From assembly GCA_964645585.1 (NCBI GenBank), contig CAZYAN010000058.1, positions 1 to 23,030 of the forward strand: 23,030 nucleotides of DNA, given 5' to 3'. Positions 14,114 through 21,482 of the stretch are shown one piece after another (the first letter of the stretch is position 1; each line of letters begins with the position of its first letter). Source of the DNA: DATGSL01 sp964645585. Its GTDB lineage: Bacteria > Verrucomicrobiota > Verrucomicrobiia > Opitutales > T3Sed10-336. Made by a program: the position numbers and the translations under genes. The notes beneath the pieces are model-generated. The model was not told the DNA's origin. It ran no database searches and saw nothing but the letters and a program-made list of their open reading frames with translations.

Positions 14114-15496
14114 GTGAAAACGGCTGCTGATCTGGTCGGGCGCCTGGAGAATTTGCTCGGGGCGGAGAAGGTTTTGAGTCAACCGGAGGATCTGATTCCG
14201 TACGGATTTGACGGTACCGCTGCGCTGAAACAGCGGCCTTCGTGTGTGGTTTTTCCAGAAACCGCGGGGGAGATTGCCCGGATCCTCAAGTTCGCCGCCG
14301 CCGATTCGGTCCCGGTGGTGACGCGCGGATCCGGCACGGGGCTCAGCGGCGGCAGCATTCCGATTCCCGGCGGGATCGTGATGTGTTTGCTCCGGTTCAA
14401 CCGCATCCTCGAACTCGACCGCAAGAACCTGACGATGCTCGTGGAATGCGGTGTGATTACGAAGGCGATCTCCGACGCCGCGGGTGAAGCCGGACTTTTT
14501 TACCCGCCCGATCCGGGGTCGATGAAAATTTCCACGATTGGCGGCAATGTCGCGGAAAATTCCGGAGGCCTCCGCGGCCTGAAATACGGGGTGACGCGCA
14601 ACTATGTGATGGGCCTGGAGGTTGTGCTGCCGGACGGGCAAATTTGCTGGTTCGGCAACAAGTGCGTCAAGGACGTCGCCGGCTACAACATGAAGGACCT
14701 CTTCATCGGATCGGAAGGAACGCTCGGGGTCGTCACCAAAATCCTGTTACGCTTGCTTCCGAAACCGCCGGCGCGCAAAACGCTGCTCGCGGAATTTCCG
14801 ACGATGGAGGGTGCGTCCGAGACGGTTTCGGCGATCATCGAAAACAAGATCATCCCGTGCACGCTCGAATTCCTCGACAAGGTGACGATTCAGTGCGTCG
14901 AGGATTACGCCAAGATCGGTCTGCCTCGCGACGCCGAAGCGATTTTGCTCATGGAGAGCGACGGGCACCCGGCGGTGGTTGCCGAAGAGGCGGAAACGAT
15001 GTCGCGGATCGCCCGCGAGCACGGCGCGACGAATGTCCAGGTGGCGGCGTCGGAGGAAGAAGCCGAGCGGCTGGCGACGGCCCGCCGCGCCGCTTTTTCG
15101 GCGCTCGCCCGGATGCGTCCGACAACCGTTCTGGAGGACGCGACGGTGCCGCGCAGCGAGCTGACAAAGATGATTCGCTTTATTCAGGAGGTGGGCGAGC
15201 GTCATCGATTGCTGATCGGCACGTTTGGCCACATGGGGGACGGGAATTTGCACCCGACCTTTCTGACCGATGAAAAAGATGTCGAGGAGATGGAGCGGGT
15301 GGAGAAGGCGATGGTCGAAATTTTCGATTATGCCATCGAACTCGGCGGAACGATAACCGGGGAGCACGGTGTCGGTTTGGCGAAGAAAAGGTTTTTGCCC
15401 CGTCAACTTCCGGAAGCGAGCCTGGAACTGCTCAAAGCCTTTAAGCGGACGATTGATCCGGGAAATATCTTGAATCCCGGGAAGATCTTCGACTGA
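14114..15496 (+). CDS. glcD: Glycolate oxidase FAD-binding subunit
   Basis: FAD-linked oxidase subunit that oxidises glycolate (or D-lactate) to glyoxylate (or pyruvate). The N-terminal PCMH-type FAD domain is seen as 'VVTRGSGTGLSGGSIPIPGG' (residues about 68-87), 'YPPDPGSMKISTIGGNVAEN' (about 131-150) and 'DVAGYNMKDLFIGSEGTLG'. The C-terminal FAD-oxidase domain has 'FGHMGDGNLHPTF' with the metal/substrate His residues, and 'GGTITGEHGVGLAKK'. Its 460 aa match the usual GlcD size. The GTG at 14114 is the only good start after the repeat region. The glcF start follows the stop by 8 nt, a clear operon. No glcE lies between them, so the complex is a two-subunit type. D-lactate dehydrogenase activity is an alternative. 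Confidence 0.9.
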   Translation: MKTAADLVGRLENLLGAEKVLSQPEDLIPYGFDGTAALKQRPSCVVFPETAGEIARILKFAAADSVPVVTRGSGTGLSGGSIPIPGGIVMCLLRFNRILELDRKNLTMLVECGVITKAISDAAGEAGLFYPPDPGSMKISTIGGNVAENSGGLRGLKYGVTRNYVMGLEVVLPDGQICWFGNKCVKDVAGYNMKDLFIGSEGTLGVVTKILLRLLPKPPARKTLLAEFPTMEGASETVSAIIENKIIPCTLEFLDKVTIQCVEDYAKIGLPRDAEAILLMESDGHPAVVAEEAETMSRIAREHGATNVQVAASEEEAERLATARRAAFSALARMRPTTVLEDATVPRSELTKMIRFIQEVGERHRLLIGTFGHMGDGNLHPTFLTDEKDVEEMERVEKAMVEIFDYAIELGGTITGEHGVGLAKKRFLPRQLPEASLELLKAFKRTIDPGNILNPGKIFD

Positions 15497-15504
15497 CACG
15501 AGCT

Positions 15505-16887
15505 GTGAGCGGAAACCAGGAAATATTGCCGATCAGCACGCCTCCCCCGGCGGAAGCGTCTCCGCGCGTCCGCATTGAACCGGCCGCCGGGGGATCGTAC
15601 CTCAAGAACCTCGATTATTCGGTTCTGCAACAGTGCATGCATTGCGGGATGTGTCTGCCGACCTGTCCGACGTACGTGCTGACCGGGAAAGAGAGAAACA
15701 GTCCGCGCGGCCGCATCGCGCTGATGCGATCGGTCGCCGACGATGAGCTGGACATTACCCGGGCGTTTGCCGAGGAAATGTATTTTTGCCTCGGCTGCCT
15801 GGCCTGCACGACGGCATGCCCGGCGGGGGTCGATTACACGCGGCTGTTTGAAATGGCGCGAGCGGAAGCGGAGCGTCAGGGAGTGCTCGACAGCCCGAAG
15901 CGAAATTTCGTCCGCTGGATTGCGCTGAAAGTCATTTTTACGCGGCCGAAATGGCTGCATGCGCTGGGACGGCTCCTGCGGCTGTATCAGGCGACGGGAA
16001 TGCAGACAGCGGTTCGCAAGATCGGGCTGACGCGGCTGCTGCCGCGGAGCCTGCGGGAACTCGAACCGATGACACCCGAGGTGCGCAAACGGTTTTCCCA
16101 GGAGATCATCGCCCCGGTCGAGACGCCGCCTGACGAGAAGAAATACCGGGTCGGCTTGCTGACCGGCTGCGTGCAGGACCTTACGTTTTCTGATATCAAT
16201 CGCGACACCGCTGATGTTCTGCTGGCGAACGGCTGCGAGGTCGTCACGCCCCGTTTACAGCCGTGCTGCGGTTCGCTCCATGGACACAATGGCGAGTGGG
16301 CGCTGGCCAAGGAGCTGGCGCGGCGCAATATCGACAAGTTCGATCTCGATTCGCTTGACGCGGTGATTACAAACGCGGCCGGGTGCGGTTCGCATTTGAA
16401 ACACTACGACCGGCTGCTGGAGGATGATCCGGCGTACGCGGAGAAGGCGCGGCAATGGTCGCGCAAGATTCGCGACATCAGCGAGTGGCTCGACGAGATC
16501 GGCGTTCGGCCGCCGCGTACGGAAGGGAAGCATCAAGCGGTGACCTATCACGAAGCCTGTCACCTCTGTCACGGGCAGCAAATCACGCGGCAGCCAAGGG
16601 CATTATTAGCAAGCATTCCCGGCCTTGAGCTGCACGAACTCGAGGAGTCCACCTGGTGTTGCGGCAGCGCGGGAGTATATAATATTACTCAACCGGAGAC
16701 GGCGCGAAAACTCCTCGACCGGAAAATGGGTCATCTTGCGGCAACGAATGCCGAAGTTGTGGCGACGGGCAATCCAGGATGTATGATTCAGCTCCAGTCC
16801 GGCATGCGAAGTACCGGGTTGCGCATGCGAGTGGAGCACCCGGTTTCTCTTCTCGCGCGCGCCTATCGGGAGGAACGGCGAGACTGA
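15505..16887 (+). CDS. glcF: Glycolate oxidase iron-sulfur subunit (GlcF-like, CCG domains)
   Basis: Electron-transfer partner of GlcD, 460 aa. Two [4Fe-4S] ferredoxin motifs are complete: Cys44/47/50/54 in 'CMHCGMCLPTCP' and Cys95/98/101/105 in 'CLGCLACTTACP'. Two CCG (DUF224) cysteine-rich domains follow: 'LLTGCVQDLTFSD' with 'LQPCCGSLHGHNGE', and 'YHEACHLCHGQQI' with 'STWCCGSAGVYNI'. These may carry further clusters, as in heterodisulfide reductase B and LutA. The start is GTG at 15505, 8 nt after glcD. No membrane helix is present, so it probably docks peripherally and passes electrons to the quinone pool. A D-lactate or other 2-hydroxyacid role is possible. Confidence 0.88.
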   Translation: MSGNQEILPISTPPPAEASPRVRIEPAAGGSYLKNLDYSVLQQCMHCGMCLPTCPTYVLTGKERNSPRGRIALMRSVADDELDITRAFAEEMYFCLGCLACTTACPAGVDYTRLFEMARAEAERQGVLDSPKRNFVRWIALKVIFTRPKWLHALGRLLRLYQATGMQTAVRKIGLTRLLPRSLRELEPMTPEVRKRFSQEIIAPVETPPDEKKYRVGLLTGCVQDLTFSDINRDTADVLLANGCEVVTPRLQPCCGSLHGHNGEWALAKELARRNIDKFDLDSLDAVITNAAGCGSHLKHYDRLLEDDPAYAEKARQWSRKIRDISEWLDEIGVRPPRTEGKHQAVTYHEACHLCHGQQITRQPRALLASIPGLELHELEESTWCCGSAGVYNITQPETARKLLDRKMGHLAATNAEVVATGNPGCMIQLQSGMRSTGLRMRVEHPVSLLARAYREERRD

Positions 16888-16904
16888 TTAATTGTGACCT
16901 TTTC

Positions 16905-16996
16905 TTTATCATTTCTCATTTCTCATTGAGAACTGTGATTGTGTGGATGCGAGGTTCGCCGCCTTATAAACGCAATAGACAATGAAAAATGATAAA
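16905..16996. terminator. A+T-rich imperfect inverted repeat between convergent genes
   Basis: The left arm (16905-16928, reading TTTATCATTTCTCATT and on) is complementary to CAATGAAAAATGATAAA at 16980-16996. They differ by one mismatch and an extra copy of TCTCATT in the left arm. The 120-bp gap between glcF (+) and the deacetylase (-) is markedly A+T-rich compared with the genes around it. A role in ending both transcripts is plausible, but the 51-nt spacer makes it unlike a compact intrinsic terminator. Confidence 0.35.
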
Positions 16997-17006
16997 TAAA
17001 AACTGA

Positions 17007-17714
17007 TCATTCATTGAGCAATTCGTCGACCCGGGCGAAGGCGTAGCCCCGTTCTTTGAGTTCGCTGATGAGGATCGGCAGGAGGCGGAAGAATTTGTCT
17101 GTGCGCCGGGGACCGGCACCGACATGCGTCAGGAGGAGAAAGCCATTGAGGCCGTCCGGTTCCGCTTCTTCATAATCGAGGATGCTGTGGTAAATGGCGG
17201 CGGAGGAGCGGTAGTTGGCCGCTCCGTCTTCGGTATAATCGGCGTGCGAAAGCGTGCCGGGTGTGAAGGTAAACAGCGGACGGCCCATTTCCGCGGCCCA
17301 CTTTGCGATCGTTTCATTGTACCATTCATATGGCGGGATCCACCAGGTGATCTGTGCAGGGGAGACGCCGATCTCCGCTAGTGCGCGGATGTTTTTGTTC
17401 AAATCGTCGCGAAAGCCGGTACGGCTGACGAGGGTCTTGTCGCGGTCATCCCACGGACAATAAAGCAGGTGATCGTATGAATGGGGCCCGATATAATGAC
17501 CGGCGTGGATGGCACGTTGAATGGCTGTTCGATGTTCGGGAGGTTTGAGGAAGTTTCCGGTAAAGAAAAAGGACCCCGGCACCTTCGCCAATTGAAGAGC
17601 ATCGAGAACATCCGTCACCCCTTCACCGTAATCACCGCCGGTAAAAATGAGCGCGAGGGTGCGGTTTTCGCGCGGGCCGCGTGTCACCGCGCCGAGGAAC
17701 CTTTCCAGTTTCAT
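17007..17714 (-). CDS. Polysaccharide deacetylase-like (NodB-fold, CE4) protein with altered motif 1
   Basis: A 235-aa NodB-homology protein. Recognisable CE4 features are 'GSFFFTGNFL' (residues 47-56), the metal-binding 'HSYDH' at 78-82, 'WWIPPYEWYN' at 124-133 (motif 3 region) and 'GFLLLTHVGAG' with His197 (motif 5). The usual TFDDG motif is replaced by 'IFTGGDYGEG' at 23-32, so the standard catalytic-base Asp pair is missing. Divergent CE4-like proteins with FTG-type motif 1 exist, and activity may be retained or lost. No signal peptide is visible. The ATG at 17714 has AAAGGA just upstream at a short spacing. The SEC-C miniprotein gene ends 33 nt upstream on the same strand. Confidence 0.8.
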   Translation of the reverse strand: MKLERFLGAVTRGPRENRTLALIFTGGDYGEGVTDVLDALQLAKVPGSFFFTGNFLKPPEHRTAIQRAIHAGHYIGPHSYDHLLYCPWDDRDKTLVSRTGFRDDLNKNIRALAEIGVSPAQITWWIPPYEWYNETIAKWAAEMGRPLFTFTPGTLSHADYTEDGAANYRSSAAIYHSILDYEEAEPDGLNGFLLLTHVGAGPRRTDKFFRLLPILISELKERGYAFARVDELLNE

Positions 17715-17747
17715 CGTCCTTTCGGGCGGGCAACGAGAGTAAGGCGG

Positions 17748-17960
17748 TCAGAGTGCGGCCAGGATGATTCCGCCGATCACGAGGATGGCGATTACGATGA
17801 TGAGTGCGGCCCGCATGATCCGGTTCGATGTTGATCGGGGATCGTTCGGCGAACGCTTTCGCGCGCAACAATTCTTGTAGGCCCGTCCGCTGCCGCACGG
17901 GCAGAGGGCGTTGCGGTTGGGACTCTTCTTTTGTCCGGGATTCTTTTTCTTTACAGCCAT
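17748..17960 (-). CDS. SEC-C zinc-motif miniprotein with C-terminal transmembrane helix
   Basis: A 70-aa protein. A Lys-rich N-terminus (MAVKKKNPGQKK) leads into the SEC-C motif 'CPCGSGRAYKNCCARK', with Cys20, Cys22, Cys31 and Cys32 as presumed zinc ligands, as at the C-terminus of SecA. Residues about 49-70 (MRAALIIVIAILVIGGIILA) are a hydrophobic helix ending at the C-terminus, which suggests a tail-anchored protein with the zinc knuckle in the cytoplasm. The frame stays open further upstream to 18122, but that part is tRNA-Pro read through, so I start at the ATG at 17960. It may be transcribed with the deacetylase gene downstream. The function is unknown; ribosome or SecB-like contacts are guesses from SecA. 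Confidence 0.75.
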   Translation of the reverse strand: MAVKKKNPGQKKSPNRNALCPCGSGRAYKNCCARKRSPNDPRSTSNRIMRAALIIVIAILVIGGIILAAL

Positions 17961-18030
17961 GGCTTTTCGGGGTGCCGCGTTCTGCACGTACAAGCGCGAG
18001 AGCGCGGACTTCCTCGGGAAACGGAGAAAA

Positions 18031-18107
18031 TGGTCGGGCCGGAGAGATTCGAACTCTCGGCCTCTTGCACCCCATGCAAGCGCGCTACCAGGCTGCGCCA
18101 CGGCCCG
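18031..18107 (-). tRNA. tRNA-Pro (GGG)
   Basis: A 77-nt cloverleaf read on the minus strand. The acceptor arms CGGGCCG and CGGCCCG pair fully, with discriminator A and an encoded CCA (18031-18033). The D arm has GCGC/GCGC around AGCCTGGTA. The anticodon stem CTTGC/GCAAG encloses the loop ATGGGGT, giving anticodon GGG. The T arm GAGAG/CTCTC encloses TTCGAAT. The C1-G72 pair is typical of bacterial proline tRNA. It lies downstream of tRNA-Leu on the same strand. Confidence 0.96.
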
Positions 18108-18258
18108 ACACACAGGAAACATTCAAAGAAGATCGAAAAAAGCGCCGTTGCAAGTTCTTTCCCGGCAAAACCGATGAATTGAATTCGTCGCAATTCGGCC
18201 GGGGTCGAAGCTCAGAGGCTCACGCTGCGCAGCTTAATTTTCCGAAATTGAGTGGCAG

Positions 18259-18339
18259 TGCCCAGGGAGAGACTTGAACTCTCACGCCTTTCGGCACCAG
18301 ATCCTAAGTCTGGCGTGTCTGCCATTCCACCACCTGGGC
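18259..18339 (-). tRNA. tRNA-Leu (UAG)
   Basis: An 81-nt class II tRNA on the minus strand. Acceptor arms GCCCAGG and CCTGGGC pair fully, with discriminator A. The anticodon stem CCAGA/TCTGG holds the loop CTTAGGA, anticodon TAG (UAG). A short variable arm (TGCCGAAAGGCG) and the T arm GAGAG/CTCTC with TTCAAGT follow. CCA is not encoded (ACTG follows the acceptor), unlike the neighbouring tRNA-Pro, so it must be added by nucleotidyltransferase. The two tRNAs are 151 bp apart. Confidence 0.96.
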
Positions 18340-18462
18340 AAATCGGGCGATTGGGGAAGTGTTCCAAGTTTCCCAGTAATCGCGCTGAGGCAAGCGCAAA
18401 ACGCGGTCCATTCAATCTCGCCGACTTGACCGCATCCGTTCTGTCTGGTTGTACCGTTGGCC

Positions 18463-19050
18463 ATGGCCCGGACGTCGGTGCGCGATTTGTGGAAGGCGAA
18501 ACTGGAAGGAAAGCTTCCCCCGGCGGCGGGGAACTTTTCGATGGATGGGCGGCGCAAGCCGTTTCGCGGGATGGTGCTTGGAATCGATCCCAGCCTGCGC
18601 GGCACCGGTCTCGCGTTGATTGAGTTCGTTCCGGGGAAGCCGCATCTGCTGCTCCACAGCCGGACGGTTCGCGTCCGGGCGGCGGCGGGAATGCCGGAAT
18701 GCCTCGGCGAAATTTTTCGCAGTGTCGACCGGATTTTAAACGACTACTTGGTCGATCACGTGGCGCTCGAGCAGACGATCTATGTGCAAAATTTTCAGAC
18801 GGCCCAGATCCTTGGCGCCGCCCGAGGGGCTGCGATCGCCGCCGCGGCGATTGCGGAAAAGCCGGTTTTTGAATATCCGCCGTTGCGCGTGAAGCAGGCG
18901 GTCGTCGGTGTGGGCCGGGCGAGCAAGCAGCAGATGGCGAAGATGGTCATGGGGATGCTCGGCCATGGTCGGACGCTATCCGCCGATGAAGCGGACGCCG
19001 CCGGCGTCGCCCTCTGTCACGCGATGACGTATCAGGGCGACGGTGAGTGA
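18463..19050 (+). CDS. ruvC: Holliday junction resolvase RuvC
   Basis: RuvC cleaves Holliday junctions in the RuvABC complex during recombinational repair. The RNase H-like fold carries the four acidic catalytic residues: Asp42 in 'GIDPSLRGTG', Glu103 in 'ALEQTIYVQN', and Asp175 and Asp178 in 'SADEADAAGVALCH'. From the ATG at 18463 the protein is 195 aa, with about 36 residues before the motif that usually sits at the very N-terminus. In-frame ATGs at 18541 and 18571 would give 169 or 159 aa, nearer the usual length. The basic extension (MARTSVRDLWKAKLEGKL) may be real but the start is uncertain. ruvA and ruvB are not adjacent. The gene diverges from tRNA-Leu and converges on the helicase gene. 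Confidence 0.9.
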   Translation: MARTSVRDLWKAKLEGKLPPAAGNFSMDGRRKPFRGMVLGIDPSLRGTGLALIEFVPGKPHLLLHSRTVRVRAAAGMPECLGEIFRSVDRILNDYLVDHVALEQTIYVQNFQTAQILGAARGAAIAAAAIAEKPVFEYPPLRVKQAVVGVGRASKQQMAKMVMGMLGHGRTLSADEADAAGVALCHAMTYQGDGE

Positions 19051-19084
19051 TCGATGATTCGAGAAGGTTGCACGGCGCCGCGCG

Positions 19085-19108
19085 CTTCCTGTCCGACTGT
19101 CGGGGAAG
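19085..19108. terminator. Hairpin between convergent ruvC and helicase genes
   Basis: CTTCC (19085-19089) pairs with GGAAG (19104-19108), and CCGA (19093-19096) with TCGG (19100-19103), leaving a 3-nt loop and a TGT bulge. It sits between two convergent stop codons (19050 and 19124). No clear U-tract follows on either strand, so termination is only suggested by position. Confidence 0.35.
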
Positions 19109-19123
19109 ACGCGGAACAGCCTT

Positions 19124-21205
19124 TCAGCGTCGAACCTCCGCCATATCGGCAAGGAATTCCGACTCAGGATCAGTTGCTGTGACGAGCAGGCGGTCCCGTG
19201 CTCGGGTGCAGGCGACGTAGAGGAGGTGCCGTTCGGTGTTGTAGACTTCGTGGAGATCGGCGGTATCGCCCATTTCTTCGATTCGTGTCTGGCTTGGAAT
19301 CACCTCGTCGTCACAGGCCATCACGGCGACCGCGCGAAATTCAAGGCCTTTGCCCAGGTGCATGGTGCAAAGGGAGATTTTTCCGGTTTGGCTCTCGAAT
19401 TTTTCCGTCAACACTTGGGCGATGCCGCCGGCAGCTTCGATGGCTGCTTTCCCACGGGCTATTTCTTCTTCCGATCGAACAAAGACCCCGATTTCGCTCG
19501 GGCGGATTCCCTCTTCAAGGCAGTCCTTCAGCCAGCGGCCCACCTCCTGTATCTCCTCTTCCTGTGTCTCGTGAACGCGAATCTCGGGTGCGGGGCCGTT
19601 GAACACCGAAACCGTATCCGTTCTTCGTTCGCTGTTGCCGTCGACGTCAGCGATCTCCGGATCGAGCAACCGGTCCGCCTGCATTCGGATCTGATGGGAG
19701 GTCCGGTAGTTTACCCGCAGGATTTTTGCCCGCCCGCGGATGTCCACACCGAGGCTCTTCCATGAGAAGGGCATCTGAAAAATCCGTTGTCCAAGATCTC
19801 CGGCAAAGAAAAGGCTCTGCGAGCGTTCTTTGCCCAGTGCGGCAAGAAATCGCATTTGCGGAACGCTCAGATCCTGCGCTTCGTCGATCACGGCAAAATA
19901 GTAAGGCGGGTGCTTCGATGCGGCTAATGCATCCGCCAGCCGCGTAAACATCGCGGCCTCCGTCAGTTTTCCGGTTGCGGCCAACTGGTCCCGGACATTC
20001 TCGAAGATCTTCCACAACTGCTCCCGTTTTGCCTCCGGAAGCCGCGTTTTTCGGCCGAGGCGTTTCACGTCGCGGTAACTCTCCCAGCTATCGATCTGCC
20101 AGGCGTCGACGACATGCGTCCATTCGCCGAAAAGAAAACTCAGGCTGAAACCATGCTCCGGTTCGGCGGCCGTCGCCAGGTCGATCATAGCGCGGATCGC
20201 CTCCGTGTCAGCCAGCTCCACCTTGCCGACGGCGCGCTCGTAGAGCCTCCGGCCTACATCCGCCATGCCTTCCACCTCCAGCCGTTCCGCAATGGAGGGC
20301 TCATTGCTGATCAATCGTCGGAGTTTTACGCGAAGCGCCCGCGCCAGGGTATCTGAAAACGTCGTGAGCAGAATGCGCGATTCGGGATGTTTTCGGGCCA
20401 GGTAAACCGCCCGGTGGAGTGCGACGATTGTTTTCCCCGTGCCGGCGGTTCCCGAAACGCGAACCGGGCCGTTGTAGTCGCGCTCGACGATTTCCCGCTG
20501 TGTCGGGTGAAGAAACAGGGTCCATTTCTCCCAGGGGTAATTGAATGCACGCTCCAACTCCTCGACGTTGGCCATGATCCGGAAACGGCGCCGGGCGTCC
20601 GGATGTTCGAACGGATCCTTCGTTTCCCAGGTCGCCGGGATTTCGGTCGGTTTCCCGCCGGTTGCGAGTTCAAGAAGAGCTTCCGCAGCTTCCTCGGGCA
20701 AATGATCGGCGAGTTCCAGAATCGTGTCTTCATTGGCGGCCTTCACATCCGCCAGCCACTCTTCCGGGACCCCGTATTTCAGCAGGCTTTCGTCGCTGGC
20801 ATCGCCAAACAGAGCCGGTTTCTTCGGGGCCGGACGCTCCTCTTCGACGTAAACCGGCACAAAAACCTCCTGCACGGTCTCCCGGATCTGCACGATTTGC
20901 GCGGCGCCGGTTCGCGGATGCGTCTCCAGTTTCCGCCGTTCCGCCCAGGCGTAGGCGTCGTCATGGTGACCGACGTAGCAAAGGAGAAGACTTCCGTCCG
21001 TCCGATGAACGATCAGCCGGATATCCCGATTCACGCGGACCGACCAGAACCGTTTGTCCTTCGCTCCGTCCACCCGGTGAAACTTCATCCCCGGATTCGC
21101 CGGGTTCATCTGCAGGTCGAACGCCGTCGTCTTCACCGCCTTCTGCTCGTCGCCGGTGAGGCGGGCGAGGCTGTCCGTGAACGTGCCTGCGATGCGGAAG
21201 TTCAT
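19124..21205 (-). CDS. UvrD/Rep-type SF1 helicase with N-terminal RelE/ParE-like domain
   Basis: A 693-aa two-part protein. Residues 1-92 look like a RelE/ParE-fold domain: 'FTDSLARLTGDEQKAVK', then 'DKRFWSVRVNRDIRLIVH' and 'LLLCYVGHHDDAYAWAERR', the strand-turn pattern of RelE-type toxins. After a linker and a helical region (about 145-182) comes a complete SF1A helicase core: Walker A GTAGTGKT (252-259), DEAQD (441-445), GDLGQRI (469-475), NYRTS (499-503), TMHLGKGLEF (614-623) and YVACTRARDRLLV (663-675). No nuclease motif is visible. It may unwind or translocate on DNA with a toxin-fold domain used for binding or cleavage. No Shine-Dalgarno site precedes the ATG, and a terminator-like hairpin lies 30 nt upstream. 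Similar fusions exist in databases to my knowledge; their role is not established to me. Confidence 0.85.
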   Translation of the reverse strand: MNFRIAGTFTDSLARLTGDEQKAVKTTAFDLQMNPANPGMKFHRVDGAKDKRFWSVRVNRDIRLIVHRTDGSLLLCYVGHHDDAYAWAERRKLETHPRTGAAQIVQIRETVQEVFVPVYVEEERPAPKKPALFGDASDESLLKYGVPEEWLADVKAANEDTILELADHLPEEAAEALLELATGGKPTEIPATWETKDPFEHPDARRRFRIMANVEELERAFNYPWEKWTLFLHPTQREIVERDYNGPVRVSGTAGTGKTIVALHRAVYLARKHPESRILLTTFSDTLARALRVKLRRLISNEPSIAERLEVEGMADVGRRLYERAVGKVELADTEAIRAMIDLATAAEPEHGFSLSFLFGEWTHVVDAWQIDSWESYRDVKRLGRKTRLPEAKREQLWKIFENVRDQLAATGKLTEAAMFTRLADALAASKHPPYYFAVIDEAQDLSVPQMRFLAALGKERSQSLFFAGDLGQRIFQMPFSWKSLGVDIRGRAKILRVNYRTSHQIRMQADRLLDPEIADVDGNSERRTDTVSVFNGPAPEIRVHETQEEEIQEVGRWLKDCLEEGIRPSEIGVFVRSEEEIARGKAAIEAAGGIAQVLTEKFESQTGKISLCTMHLGKGLEFRAVAVMACDDEVIPSQTRIEEMGDTADLHEVYNTERHLLYVACTRARDRLLVTATDPESEFLADMAEVRR

Positions 21206-21234
21206 CGCGCACAGTCGATTCGATTAAAACAAGA

Positions 21235-21258
21235 AGGGCAACGAAATCTCGTTGCCCT
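21235..21258 (-). terminator. Intrinsic terminator after the 59-aa gene
   Basis: AGGGCAACGA (21235-21244) and TCGTTGCCCT (21249-21258) form a perfect 10-bp stem with a 4-nt loop. Read on the minus strand the stem is followed by TCTTGTTTTAA, a U-rich tail. It sits between the 59-aa gene's stop (21289) and the helicase start (21205), so it should end or attenuate the upstream transcript before the helicase gene. Confidence 0.75.
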
Positions 21259-21288
21259 CCTTCTCGGAATTCGATTCCGGAGTAAACG

Positions 21289-21468
21289 TTAGAAGATGAT
21301 CTTCTTGCGCACGTCTTCTTCGCTCTGCGCTCGCGCTTTCCGCTGTTCGATAAGAATGGGTTCCATTTTCGACCTGAATTCTTCCCGGTAGCGCTCGTAT
21401 TCTTCGTCAGACGAAAAAACCGGGACCATTTTCTTGTCCAGCTCCTCGCTAATTAAGACTTCTGTCAT
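21289..21468 (-). CDS. 59-aa charged miniprotein, possible antitoxin or accessory factor
   Basis: A gene easily missed for its size. It begins MTEVLISEELDKKMVPVF and ends EEDVRKKIIF. The middle, about residues 20-55, is very rich in Glu, Arg and Lys (SDEEYERYREEFRSKMEP, then EQRKARAQ), so it should be largely helical. There is no signal peptide, membrane segment or recognisable DNA-binding motif. The ATG at 21468 lies 14 nt after the stop of the 483-aa gene, and GGAG stands about 8 nt upstream, so it is translated from the same message. It precedes a RelE-like helicase fusion. That position would suit an antitoxin, but the hairpin between them argues for separate control. I do not recognise the family. 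Confidence 0.6.
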   Translation of the reverse strand: MTEVLISEELDKKMVPVFSSDEEYERYREEFRSKMEPILIEQRKARAQSEEDVRKKIIF

Positions 21469-21482
21469 ATGGCATGTCTCCG

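Noticed and set aside
17961..18122. N-terminal extension of the SEC-C protein to 18122
   Set aside because: The segment is the tRNA-Pro gene translated, a familiar artefact ending in 'EFESLRPD'.
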